Of a DNA stretch of 64,000 nt, positions 54,991 through 64,000 are shown in pieces; the stretch's first letter is position 1, and every line of letters starts with the position of its first letter. The notes beneath the pieces are model-generated. The model was not told where the DNA came from, did no database searches, and worked only from the letters and a program-made list of their open reading frames with translations. Location of the stretch: contig NZ_QLTA01000016.1 of assembly GCF_003269065.1 (NCBI RefSeq), forward strand, positions 31,700 through 95,699. Reading direction: 5' to 3'. The position numbers and the translations under genes were made by a program. Source of the stretch: Paracidovorax anthurii (GTDB lineage Bacteria; Pseudomonadota; Gammaproteobacteria; Burkholderiales; Burkholderiaceae_C).

Positions 54991-55983
54991 TCAGTGCGCG
55001 GCGCCCTGCGCGCCGGCCCCGGTCTGCGCGGCCACCCAGGCGGAGATGGCGCGCTGGTCGGTCATCGTGCGCACGTGCTGGTAGGCCGCCTCGGCCTCGG
55101 GAAAGCGCCGGCGCAGCAGGTTCAGCCATTGCTTGAGGCGCCCGGCGCGCTGGCGCGGTTCGAGGTCTTCGCACACCCGGTGCCAGAACGTGCCGAGGTG
55201 CGGCAGCAATTCGCCCCAGGCCAGCGGCGCTTCGCCCACGCGCCCCGCGTCGGCCGCGCGGATCGCGCGCGCCAGGCCCGGGTCGGCCACGATGCCGCGG
55301 CCCAGCATGAGCGCGTCGCCGCCCGAGGCCGCGCGGCAGCGCAGCGCGTCGTCCACCGTCCAGATCTCGCCGTTGGCGATGACGGGGATGCGCACCGCCG
55401 AGCGCAGCGGCGCCACCAGCTCCCAGTAGGCCGGCGGGCGGTAGCCGTCGGCCTTGGTGCGGGCGTGCACGACCAGCTCGCAGGCACCGCCCGCCTCCGC
55501 CGCCTGCGCGCATTCGCGGGCCCGCAGCGTGTCGTCGTAGCCCAGGCGCATCTTGGCCGAGACCGGCAGGTGCGCGGGGACCGCGCGGCGCACGGCGGCC
55601 ACCACGGCGGCGATGCGCTCGGGCTCGCGCAGCAGCGCCGCGCCGCCGCCGTGGCGGTTGACCACGTTGGCCGGGCAGCCGAAGTTGAGGTCGATGCCTT
55701 CCGGCCCGAGCGCCGCCAGGCGCGCCGCGTTCTCGGCCATGCTCGCCGGGTCGGAGCCCAGCAGTTGCGCCCGCACGGGCACGCCGGCCAGCGTGCGCCC
55801 GCCCGTGCGCAGCTCGGGGATGTAGCGCAGGAACACCTTGTCGGGCAGCAGCGTGCCGGTGATGCGGATGAACTCGGACACGCAGCGGTCCACCCCGCCC
55901 ACGCGCGTGAGCACGTCGCGCAGCACGAAGTCGAGGAGCCCCTCCATGGGAGCGAGCAGAAGCAGGGGAGACGGTGGGGGCAT
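54991..55983 (-). CDS. dusC: tRNA-dihydrouridine(16) synthase DusC
   Basis: 330 residues. LLLLAPMEGLLDFVLRDVLTRVGG, DLNFGCPANVVNRHGGGAALL (catalytic Cys), VSAKMRLGYDD, ELVVHARTKADGYRPPAYWE, VIANGEIWTVDDA and LMLGRGIVADPGL are the FMN-binding Dus motifs. The opening segment and RTKADGYRPPA fit the DusC subgroup that reduces U16. A dispersed repeat copy lies just upstream. Confidence 0.92.
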   Translation of the reverse strand: MPPPSPLLLLAPMEGLLDFVLRDVLTRVGGVDRCVSEFIRITGTLLPDKVFLRYIPELRTGGRTLAGVPVRAQLLGSDPASMAENAARLAALGPEGIDLNFGCPANVVNRHGGGAALLREPERIAAVVAAVRRAVPAHLPVSAKMRLGYDDTLRARECAQAAEAGGACELVVHARTKADGYRPPAYWELVAPLRSAVRIPVIANGEIWTVDDALRCRAASGGDALMLGRGIVADPGLARAIRAADAGRVGEAPLAWGELLPHLGTFWHRVCEDLEPRQRAGRLKQWLNLLRRRFPEAEAAYQHVRTMTDQRAISAWVAAQTGAGAQGAAH

Positions 55984-56036
55984 CGAAAAAAATGGAAAAC
56001 AGGCCCGAGGGGCAATCCCAAGCGCCAGACAGCCTC

Positions 56037-56080
56037 CATGTCGCCGTCTTTACTTGATAGTTAGCTATTGAAAACATAGC
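56037..56080 (+). repeat. ~44-bp dispersed repeat, intergenic plus-oriented copy
   Basis: Begins CATGTCGCCG, then TTAGCTATTGAAAACATAGC. GCTAT and ATAGC form a 5-bp stem with a 7-base loop. Lies between dusC and the hypothetical gene at 56201. Confidence 0.65.
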
Positions 56081-56200
56081 AAACCCTCTGCCACACCATG
56101 GCCACGAGGAGGGTTCGCGCACGCCCCGTCATCGCTGCGTCATCGGAATGCGCTGCAATCGGGACATCCTATTTTCGCCAAGCCCTCGTTCCCTCTGGCC

Positions 56201-56713
56201 ATGCTGCTCCTGAGAACCGACAAGGCGCGCCTGGAACTGTCACCGGGCGTGCGCAACCTCAGCCTGCGCGAGCGCTCCCTGCTGCTGCTCGCGGACGGAC
56301 GGCCCGTGGCCGATCTGGAAGCGCTCTACCACGGCGCCGGCGCGGAGATCGTATCCAAGCTGGTGGCCGAAGGCTATCTGGCCGCCGGGGGCGCCGCCGG
56401 AGCGACGCCGCAAGCCGGCGGGCCCGCCGCGCGCGCAGACGCGCCCCCCGGGATACCGATCGCGCCATCGAACGCGCTGCGCTCGCTGGCGGGCACGCGC
56501 ATGTACCTCTTCGACATCTGCGAGCGCATGTTCGCGCGGCGCAACCCCACGCTGGCCCAGAGCTTCCACGAGGCCCTGCGCACGGCGCGGGACCGCGACA
56601 GCATGCTCGACGTGAGCGAGACGCTGCTGGAGGAAATCTCCCTGCTGGCCGGCCCGGAGCGTGCGGCGGTCGTGCGCAGCCGCATGGAGCAGCTCCTGCC
56701 GACCCCCGCGTGA
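56201..56713 (+). CDS. Hypothetical protein, unknown family
   Basis: 170 residues without signal or membrane segment. Residues 1-60 (LELSPGVRNLSLRERSLLLLADG, VADLEALYHGAGAEIVSKLVAEGYL) look like a winged-helix or regulatory fold. An Ala/Gly/Pro linker (61-95) leads to a helical C-terminal domain (MYLFDICERMFARRNPTLAQSF, then SMLDVSETLLEEISLLAGPERAAVVRSRM). Two-domain layout of a regulator or adaptor, but I cannot assign it. No clear ribosome-binding site. Converges with the methyltransferase gene. Confidence 0.65.
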   Translation: MLLLRTDKARLELSPGVRNLSLRERSLLLLADGRPVADLEALYHGAGAEIVSKLVAEGYLAAGGAAGATPQAGGPAARADAPPGIPIAPSNALRSLAGTRMYLFDICERMFARRNPTLAQSFHEALRTARDRDSMLDVSETLLEEISLLAGPERAAVVRSRMEQLLPTPA

Positions 56714-56746
56714 CGGGCGCGCCGGCAGCGGCCCGGCAAAGAAAAA

Positions 56747-57919
56747 TCAGGACGCGGCGGCGAGCCGCCAGAGCGACGTGACCTCGGCCGCGCGCGCCGC
56801 GTGCAGCGGGTCGGCCTCGTCGGCGGCCTTGGCGTGGCGCGGACGGGTGTCGATCCGGCCCGCCACCCGCAGGCCCGCGGCCGCGATCCAGTCGAGCAAT
56901 TGTTCGCGCGGGCGCAGCCCCAGGTGCTCGGCCAGGTCGGAAAGGATCAGCCAGCCCTCGCCCCCTGGCTCCAGGTGCGCGCCCAGGCCGGCCAGGAAGC
57001 CGCGCAGCATGCGGCTGTCCTCGTCGTACACGGCGTGCTCGATGGGCGATGCCGCGCGCGCGGGCACCCAGGGCGGGTTGCACACCACCAGGGGCGCGCG
57101 CCCCTCGGGGAACAGGTCGGCACGCGCCAACTCCACGCACGGCAGCCTGCACAGGCGCTGCAGGTTGTCGCGCGCGCAGTCCAGGGCGCGGGGGTCCTGG
57201 TCGGTGGCGACGATGCGCCGGATGCCGCGCCGCGCCAGCACGGCCGCGAGCACGCCCGTGCCCGTGCCGATGTCGAAGGCCAGGGCCCGCGCCCCCTCGG
57301 GCAGCGGGGCCTGCGCCACGAGGTCCACGTACTCGCCCCGCACGGGCGAGAAAACGCCGTAGTGCGGGTGGATGCGGTTGTCCGGCGGCGGGCCGAGCGC
57401 GGGGATCTCCACGCCCTTCTTGCGCCATTCGTGCGCGCCCACGATGCCCAGCAGCTCGCGCAGCGAGGCCACGCAGGGCTCGCCCCGCGGCGCGCCCCAG
57501 GCCTCGGCCAGGGCCGTTCGCCAGTCCGGCGCGCGGCGCAGCGCGATGGCGTGGTCGCCTTCGACGGGGATCAGCAGCATGCCCAGCACGCGCGCCCGCC
57601 CGGCCTGGGCCTGGCGGTGCAGGTGGAAGGCCTGCGCCGGCGTGGCGGGCGGCTGCGCGGCCGCGCGCGCCCTGGCCCGGGCACCGCCGCGCGCGCGGCC
57701 TCCCCGGCCGTCGGCGCGGCGCATCAGGGCCTGCAGCAGATGGCGCGCGTTCTGGAAGTCGCCCTGCCAGAGCAGGGCCGTGCCTTCACAGGCCATGCGG
57801 TAGGCCGCATCGGCGGGCAGCGTGTCGTCGGCCACCACCACGCGGCGTGGCGCGGCCGCGCCGGACTCGGCGCGCCAGTGCGCGCTGCGGTCCTGGCCGT
57901 TGTGGCTCCAATGAATCAT
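56747..57919 (-). CDS. Class I SAM-dependent methyltransferase (HemK/RsmC-like)
   Basis: 390 residues. The N-terminal 130 residues form an accessory domain with a low-complexity Arg/Ala/Gly stretch (about residues 70-95). The Rossmann domain has ALAFDIGTGTGVLAAVLARRG (SAM loop), IVATDQDPRALDCARDNL and the catalytic-type VVCNPPWVPARA motif, which in this superfamily methylates N6-adenine, N2-guanine or glutamine amides. Substrate not determinable. Start ATG 57919 is preferred because family-like sequence begins there. Confidence 0.85.
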   Translation of the reverse strand: MIHWSHNGQDRSAHWRAESGAAAPRRVVVADDTLPADAAYRMACEGTALLWQGDFQNARHLLQALMRRADGRGGRARGGARARARAAAQPPATPAQAFHLHRQAQAGRARVLGMLLIPVEGDHAIALRRAPDWRTALAEAWGAPRGEPCVASLRELLGIVGAHEWRKKGVEIPALGPPPDNRIHPHYGVFSPVRGEYVDLVAQAPLPEGARALAFDIGTGTGVLAAVLARRGIRRIVATDQDPRALDCARDNLQRLCRLPCVELARADLFPEGRAPLVVCNPPWVPARAASPIEHAVYDEDSRMLRGFLAGLGAHLEPGGEGWLILSDLAEHLGLRPREQLLDWIAAAGLRVAGRIDTRPRHAKAADEADPLHAARAAEVTSLWRLAAAS

Positions 57920-57977
57920 GCGCCGGGAAGAAGGGTGGATGGGGCTTGCCGCATGCGGCCCGGGGGCCGCGCGCCGG

Positions 57978-58511
57978 TCAGTTGATGGAGCGCTGCAGGC
58001 GCACTTCCTCGATCTTGACGCCGCCGATGATGGCGGTCTTGGCGGTGGACATCTCGCGCTTGAAACCCGCGAGCTCGTGGAAGCGCAGCGCGCGCTCGTT
58101 GCGCATCGGTACCCACGCCGTGACGTTGGTGCAGCCTTCCTGCTGCAGGCCTTCGCGGGCGGCATCCCAGAGGGCCACGCCCACGCCCTGGTTCCAGTGC
58201 GTGGGGGCCGCATAGATGGCCCAGATCTCGCCGGTGGTGGGACGCGACTTGGCATCGCGCGAGCGGTCGAAGCCGACGAAGCCGACGATCTTGTCGCCCT
58301 CGACTGCGACCTGAACCTGGGGCTCGCAGTACTCGATGGCCTCGCGCCAGTAGGCCTGGCGCTTATCGACCGAAGACATGGCTTTCAATTGGTCGTCGGG
58401 GACCAGGCCACGGTAGGCCTCCATCGCGGATTGCGTGTGGATCTGGGCAATGGCTTTGGCATCGCGGAGCGTGGCGGGACGAACCTGAATACTGGCCTGA
58501 ATACTGGACAT
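57978..58511 (-). CDS. GNAT-family N-acetyltransferase
   Basis: 177 residues. IQVRPATLRDAKAIAQIHTQSAMEAYRGLVPDD opens the fold. VQVAVEGDKIVGFVGFDRSRD is the central beta pair, and EIWAIYAAPTHWNQGVGVALWDAARE contains the Q/RxxGxG/A acetyl-CoA loop (NQGVGVAL), followed by WVPMRNERALRFHELAGF. Acceptor unknown. Lies about 200 bases after the aldehyde dehydrogenase gene with a hairpin between. Confidence 0.9.
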   Translation of the reverse strand: MSSIQASIQVRPATLRDAKAIAQIHTQSAMEAYRGLVPDDQLKAMSSVDKRQAYWREAIEYCEPQVQVAVEGDKIVGFVGFDRSRDAKSRPTTGEIWAIYAAPTHWNQGVGVALWDAAREGLQQEGCTNVTAWVPMRNERALRFHELAGFKREMSTAKTAIIGGVKIEEVRLQRSIN

Positions 58512-58544
58512 GGAAACGAACGAACAGAAAAGGGGAAGGGAACG

Positions 58545-58576
58545 AAAAACCCGCGATTGTCGCGCAATTGGTTTTT
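58545..58576 (-). terminator. Possible hairpin between aldehyde dehydrogenase and GNAT genes
   Basis: AAAAACC and GGTTTTT flank an inner CGCGA-TTG-TCGCG stem. A five-base bulge weakens it. It could terminate the upstream dehydrogenase transcript. Confidence 0.4.
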
Positions 58577-58710
58577 CATCTCCAGACCGGGCTCCGGCAG
58601 GCCCCTTCCAGCCCCCCGCGCGGAAGGCCTGGAAACGGCGCCGGCAAAGGCTTCGGGCCAGTGCGCACACGATGTTCCGGCAGAGGGAAAAACCCGGCGC
58701 GAAGGCCGCA

Positions 58711-60147
58711 TCAGAGCCAGCGGCGCAGCAGGCCCATGACCTGGTCGAACCGCGCCCCGTACGGCGGATGCAGCAGGCTGGCGAGCGACCAGCGCGACTG
58801 CGCGAGCACCGGCTTCTGGTGGGAAAAGCGCAGGAATCCGTGCTCGCCGTGGTAGGCGCCCCAACCGCTGTCGCCCACGCCGCCGAAGGGAAGGTTGTCG
58901 TGCGCGACGTGCAGCAGCGTGTCGTTGACGGTGACGCCGCCGCTCACCGTGCGGCGCAGCACGTCGTCGCGCGCGGCCTCGCTGCGGCCGAACCAGTAGA
59001 GCGCGAGCGGGCGCGGCCCGGCGTTGATGTGGTCGATGGCGTCCTGCAGGCGCTCGTAGCCCAGCACCGGCAGCACGGGGCCGAAGATCTCCTCCTGCAT
59101 GACCTGCATCTGCAGGGTGGCGTTGAAGACCAGCACGGGCGGCATCTGCCGCGCCACGCCGTCGCCGATGCCCGGCGGGGGCGGCGGGGGCGAGCCCGGC
59201 ACGGGTTCGAGCACGTGCACCTCGGCGCCCTGCGTCTGGGCCTGCTGCAGCATGGTGCGCAGCCGCGCGAGGTGGCGCGAATGGAGGATGGAGGCGTAGT
59301 CCGGATTGCCCTCGAAATACGGGAACAGCTTTGCCACCGCCGCGCGGTAGGCCTCGGCGAACGCGCCCTCGCTGCCGCGCGGCAGCAGCACGTAGTCGGG
59401 CGCCACGCAGGTCTGGCCGGCGTTGAACAGCTTGCCGTGGGCGATCTTGAGGGCCGCGTCCTGCAGGTCGCAGTCGGCATCGATGATGCAAGGCGACTTG
59501 CCGCCCAGCTCCAGCGTGGTCGGCGTGAGGTTGGCGGCGGCCGCCTGCGCCACCTTGCGGCCCACGGCGGTGGAGCCGGTGAAGACGAGGTGATCGAACG
59601 GCAGCGACGCCACCAGCGCCGCCGTGGCCGCATCGCCCTGCACCACGCAGAACTCGTCGGACGAGAAGAACTGCGCCACCAGCGCCGCGAGCTGGGCCGA
59701 GGTGTGCGGCGTGAGTTCGCTGGGCTTGAGCATCACGCGGTTGCCCGCCGCGAGCGCGCAGATGGCGGGGCCGAGCGCGAGCTGCACCGGGTAGTTCCAG
59801 GGCGCGATCACGCCCACCACGCCCAGCGGCTGGCGCTGGATCCAGGCCTGCGCGGGCTGCAGGTGCAGCGGCGTGAAAACGCGGCGCTTCCTGGCCCAGC
59901 GCGCGAGGTGCCGCAGCGTGTGCGCCACCTGGGTGCGCAGGATGAGGAGTTCGGCCACCTCGGTGAGGCGGGGCGAGCGGATGCCGAAGTCGGCCTGCAC
60001 GGCGGCGGCGAGCGCGGGCCCGTGGCCGTCGAGCAGCTTGCGCATGCGCAGCAGGCGTTCCCGCCGCACCAGCAGGGGCGTCTCGGGTTGCTCCCGGCTG
60101 GCCTGCCGCTGGATTTCGAACTGGTGGCGGATAGCGTCTGGCGTCAT
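58711..60147 (-). CDS. Coniferyl-aldehyde-dehydrogenase-like NAD(P)+ aldehyde dehydrogenase
   Basis: 478 residues of the compact ALDH type (class 3/CalB-like). GVIAPWNYPVQLALGPAICALAAGN, FTGSTAVGRKVA (cofactor), LELGGKSP (general-base Glu) and FNAGQTCVAPDYVLLP (catalytic Cys near 248) are present. The C-terminus NLPFGGVGDSGWGAYHGEHGF fits the family. It oxidises aromatic or medium-chain aldehydes. A Pro/Gly run near residues 315-328 (SPPPPPPGIGDG) is an unusual surface insert. Coniferyl aldehyde as substrate is inference from similarity; lignin-derived aldehydes would suit a plant-associated organism. Confidence 0.85.
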   Translation of the reverse strand: MTPDAIRHQFEIQRQASREQPETPLLVRRERLLRMRKLLDGHGPALAAAVQADFGIRSPRLTEVAELLILRTQVAHTLRHLARWARKRRVFTPLHLQPAQAWIQRQPLGVVGVIAPWNYPVQLALGPAICALAAGNRVMLKPSELTPHTSAQLAALVAQFFSSDEFCVVQGDAATAALVASLPFDHLVFTGSTAVGRKVAQAAAANLTPTTLELGGKSPCIIDADCDLQDAALKIAHGKLFNAGQTCVAPDYVLLPRGSEGAFAEAYRAAVAKLFPYFEGNPDYASILHSRHLARLRTMLQQAQTQGAEVHVLEPVPGSPPPPPPGIGDGVARQMPPVLVFNATLQMQVMQEEIFGPVLPVLGYERLQDAIDHINAGPRPLALYWFGRSEAARDDVLRRTVSGGVTVNDTLLHVAHDNLPFGGVGDSGWGAYHGEHGFLRFSHQKPVLAQSRWSLASLLHPPYGARFDQVMGLLRRWL

Positions 60148-60249
60148 TCGGCAATCATAGGCAGGGCACTGGAAACGCCATGTAAACCGGTGTCTCCAAA
60201 GGCCCGGGGAAGCAAGGGTGGGCGCACAGCGCGGTGAGGTGCTTTCGAC

Positions 60250-60594
60250 TCAGTGCACGTCGCGCGGCTGCACGTCCGCCACCTCGGTGCGGGCGCCCGG
60301 CAACTCGGCCGAGCGCAGCGGGCCGGGCTCGCCCTCGGGCGGCTGGCCCCGGCGGCCGGCGGCCGACCAGCGCGCGGTGCTGCGGTACACCGTGCTCCAG
60401 CCCTCGCGCGGGTCCATGCGCATCACCCAGGGCGTGACGGGCTGGCCGGTGATCCGCGCCCACAGCATGCGCACGCCCCACGCCAGCGCCAGCAGGGCCA
60501 CCGCGACCAGCAGGCACAGGAAAAACACCGCGCCCACGGCCACCACCGCGAGGCGCACGGTCCACCGGATCACACCGGCCAGAAAATCATTCAA
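60250..60594 (-). CDS. Small membrane-anchored hypothetical protein
   Basis: 114 residues. One long or two short N-terminal helices (VIRWTVRLAVVAVGAVFFLCLLVAVALLALAWGVRML, spanning residues 9-45) precede a hydrophilic Arg/Pro/Gly-rich tail. Family not recognised. It lies just downstream of clpB on the same strand (60 bases), so it may be read through from it. Confidence 0.6.
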   Translation of the reverse strand: MNDFLAGVIRWTVRLAVVAVGAVFFLCLLVAVALLALAWGVRMLWARITGQPVTPWVMRMDPREGWSTVYRSTARWSAAGRRGQPPEGEPGPLRSAELPGARTEVADVQPRDVH

Positions 60595-60654
60595 AGCACA
60601 TCCTTTCCATCGATGGCGCGGCGCCTGTGCGCCGCCGCGCCGGGATTGCCGACC

Positions 60655-63264
<2,610 letters not shown>

Positions 63265-63291
63265 GGTCTGTGATCCTCCGGACTGACGCGC

Positions 63292-63320
63292 AGTTGAGGC
63301 GCGGCAGCGGGGATTTCAAG
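63292..63320 (-). promoter_or_regulatory. Putative sigma-32 heat-shock promoter of clpB
   Basis: On the minus strand CTTGAAA (63314-63320) is followed after 14 bases by CCTCAACT (63292-63299), close to the consensus CTTGAAA-N13-17-CCCCATnT. It is placed about 30 bases before the clpB start codon, as expected for a heat-shock gene. Confidence 0.5.
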
Positions 63321-63387
63321 CGGCCCCGCGCCACGGGACGCGCCGGATCACAGCCTCAGGGTCACCACGGTCGCGACGGCGGCAGCT

Positions 63388-63428
63388 CCTGAAAACATAG
63401 CAAACTTTGCAGCCGATCCGCCGACATG
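63388..63428 (-). repeat. ~44-bp dispersed repeat, intergenic minus-oriented copy
   Basis: Reverse complement begins CATGTCGGCG, then GGCTGCAAAGTTTGCTATG and TTTTCAGG. One of the best matches to the mutL copy. Confidence 0.7.
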
Positions 63429-63503
63429 AACGCGAAAAGGCTGCAAACCGATGCCGAGGGCGGCTTTGGCCATAGGGTGCCGGCCTTCTGGAAGAGCGCC
63501 GGT

Positions 63504-63542
<39 letters not shown>

Positions 63543-63661
63543 GCGCAGTCGCCAGCCGACGTTCACGGATGGCCTTGACTCAACCGCTTCACGCAGCCCG
63601 GGCGTCCAATCGCAGTGCCTGTGACCGCCATGGCATGGCTGCGCCCGGGGTTGGGGGCGGT

Positions 63662-64000
63662 GGGCTTTGTTGCACAAATCAGTTCGAAGACGGCATAGCC
63701 CCAACCCCAGACGGATTTATGCCATGGCGGCCACCAGAACGGTTTGAGGACGACCGATCTGGCTGAAGCGGTTGAGTACGGCCACGCGGACATGCAACTC
63801 CACCACCTGATGCTCGAACGTGCGCGCCGTCACCCGTTCGCCCAGTCGCTTGAAGCAGTGCATCTTCGTCTCGACAAGGCTGCGCCGGTGGTAGCCGCTC
63901 CACTTCTTCCAGACGCTGCGGCCCAAACGCTGGCACGCCCGGATGGCTTCGTTGCGCTGCTCCGATCCCGGACTCGGCTTCTTCCAGTGGCGGGCGTTCT
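63662..64000 (-). mobile_element. IS5-family insertion sequence, left part (continues beyond window)
   Basis: GGGCTTTGTTGCACAAAT at 63662 is a typical IS5-family terminal inverted repeat. Inside it, on the minus strand, lies the C-terminal end of the transposase. The other end, the full transposase and the target duplication lie outside the window. Confidence 0.85.
63717..64000 (-). CDS. IS5-family transposase, C-terminal fragment visible
   Basis: The frame is open to the window edge, giving about 94 residues. RNEAIRACQRLGRSVWKKW is followed by SGYHRRSLVETKMHCFKRLG (the IS5 motif YHRRSLxET with the catalytic Glu of the DDE triad) and then HVRVAVLNRFSQIGRPQTV. The rest of the gene is outside the window, so whether it is intact is unknown. 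Confidence 0.85.
   Translation of the reverse strand, partial: NARHWKKPSPGSEQRNEAIRACQRLGRSVWKKWSGYHRRSLVETKMHCFKRLGERVTARTFEHQVVELHVRVAVLNRFSQIGRPQTVLVAAMA

Overview
The window is high-GC DNA from a betaproteobacterium of the family Comamonadaceae. Gene content (amiC-mutL-miaA neighbourhood, tpiA-secG-tRNA-Leu-nuoA-N, rpsO-pnp) and a perfect plant-inducible-promoter (PIP) box suggest a plant-associated Acidovorax/Paracidovorax-type organism with an HrpX-controlled type III secretion system elsewhere in its genome. That species-level guess is inference.

Layout. 1-9.2 kb: end of the amidase gene amiC, a cupin, two lipoproteins, two alpha/beta hydrolases, a DedA membrane protein, mutL, a putative outer-membrane protein and a periplasmic glycerophosphodiesterase. 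8.6-10.1 kb: a divergent HxlR regulator / NmrA-like oxidoreductase pair (QorR/QorB-like). 10.1-12.0 kb: a lower-GC accessory island carrying one gene, a nicotianamine-synthase-like protein with a Ser-rich N-terminus, preceded by TTCGC-N15-TTCGC. This is the most interesting object here, a candidate type III effector. 12.2-21.9 kb: miaA coupled to an ABC ATPase and FtsX-like permease, then a surface-protein cluster (IPTL-CTERM protein, collagen-like GAT-repeat protein, coupled GT2 glycosyltransferase), a cysteine-desulfhydrase-like PLP enzyme and an AttH/CrtC-like protein. 22.1-28.1 kb (minus): a six-gene branched-chain amino acid ABC operon (livG-livF-SBP-SBP-livH-livM) with duplicated binding proteins. 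28.4-31.3 kb: an MsbA-like exporter, DUF1178 and DUF2818 proteins. 31.5-47.5 kb (minus): the complete nuoA-N complex I operon, preceded by tRNA-Leu(GAG), secG and tpiA. 47.5-53 kb: quinone oxidoreductase, pnp, rpsO and an aminotransferase. 53-63.3 kb: phospholipase D lipoprotein, dusC, a methyltransferase, a GNAT acetyltransferase, coniferyl-aldehyde-dehydrogenase-like ALDH and clpB. The right edge holds the end of an IS5-family element.

Three dispersed repeat classes run through the window. A ~44-bp element occurs in about seven copies, at least two of them translated in frame inside mutL and miaA. A ~110-bp element occurs in three copies, each just beyond a stop codon. An 18-bp palindrome directly follows two stop codons.

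Most of the window is housekeeping sequence: respiration, RNA metabolism, mismatch repair, proteostasis and amino-acid uptake. The accessory interest lies in the PIP-box gene and the collagen-like/glycosyltransferase cluster. All functions are read from sequence motifs without database searches.
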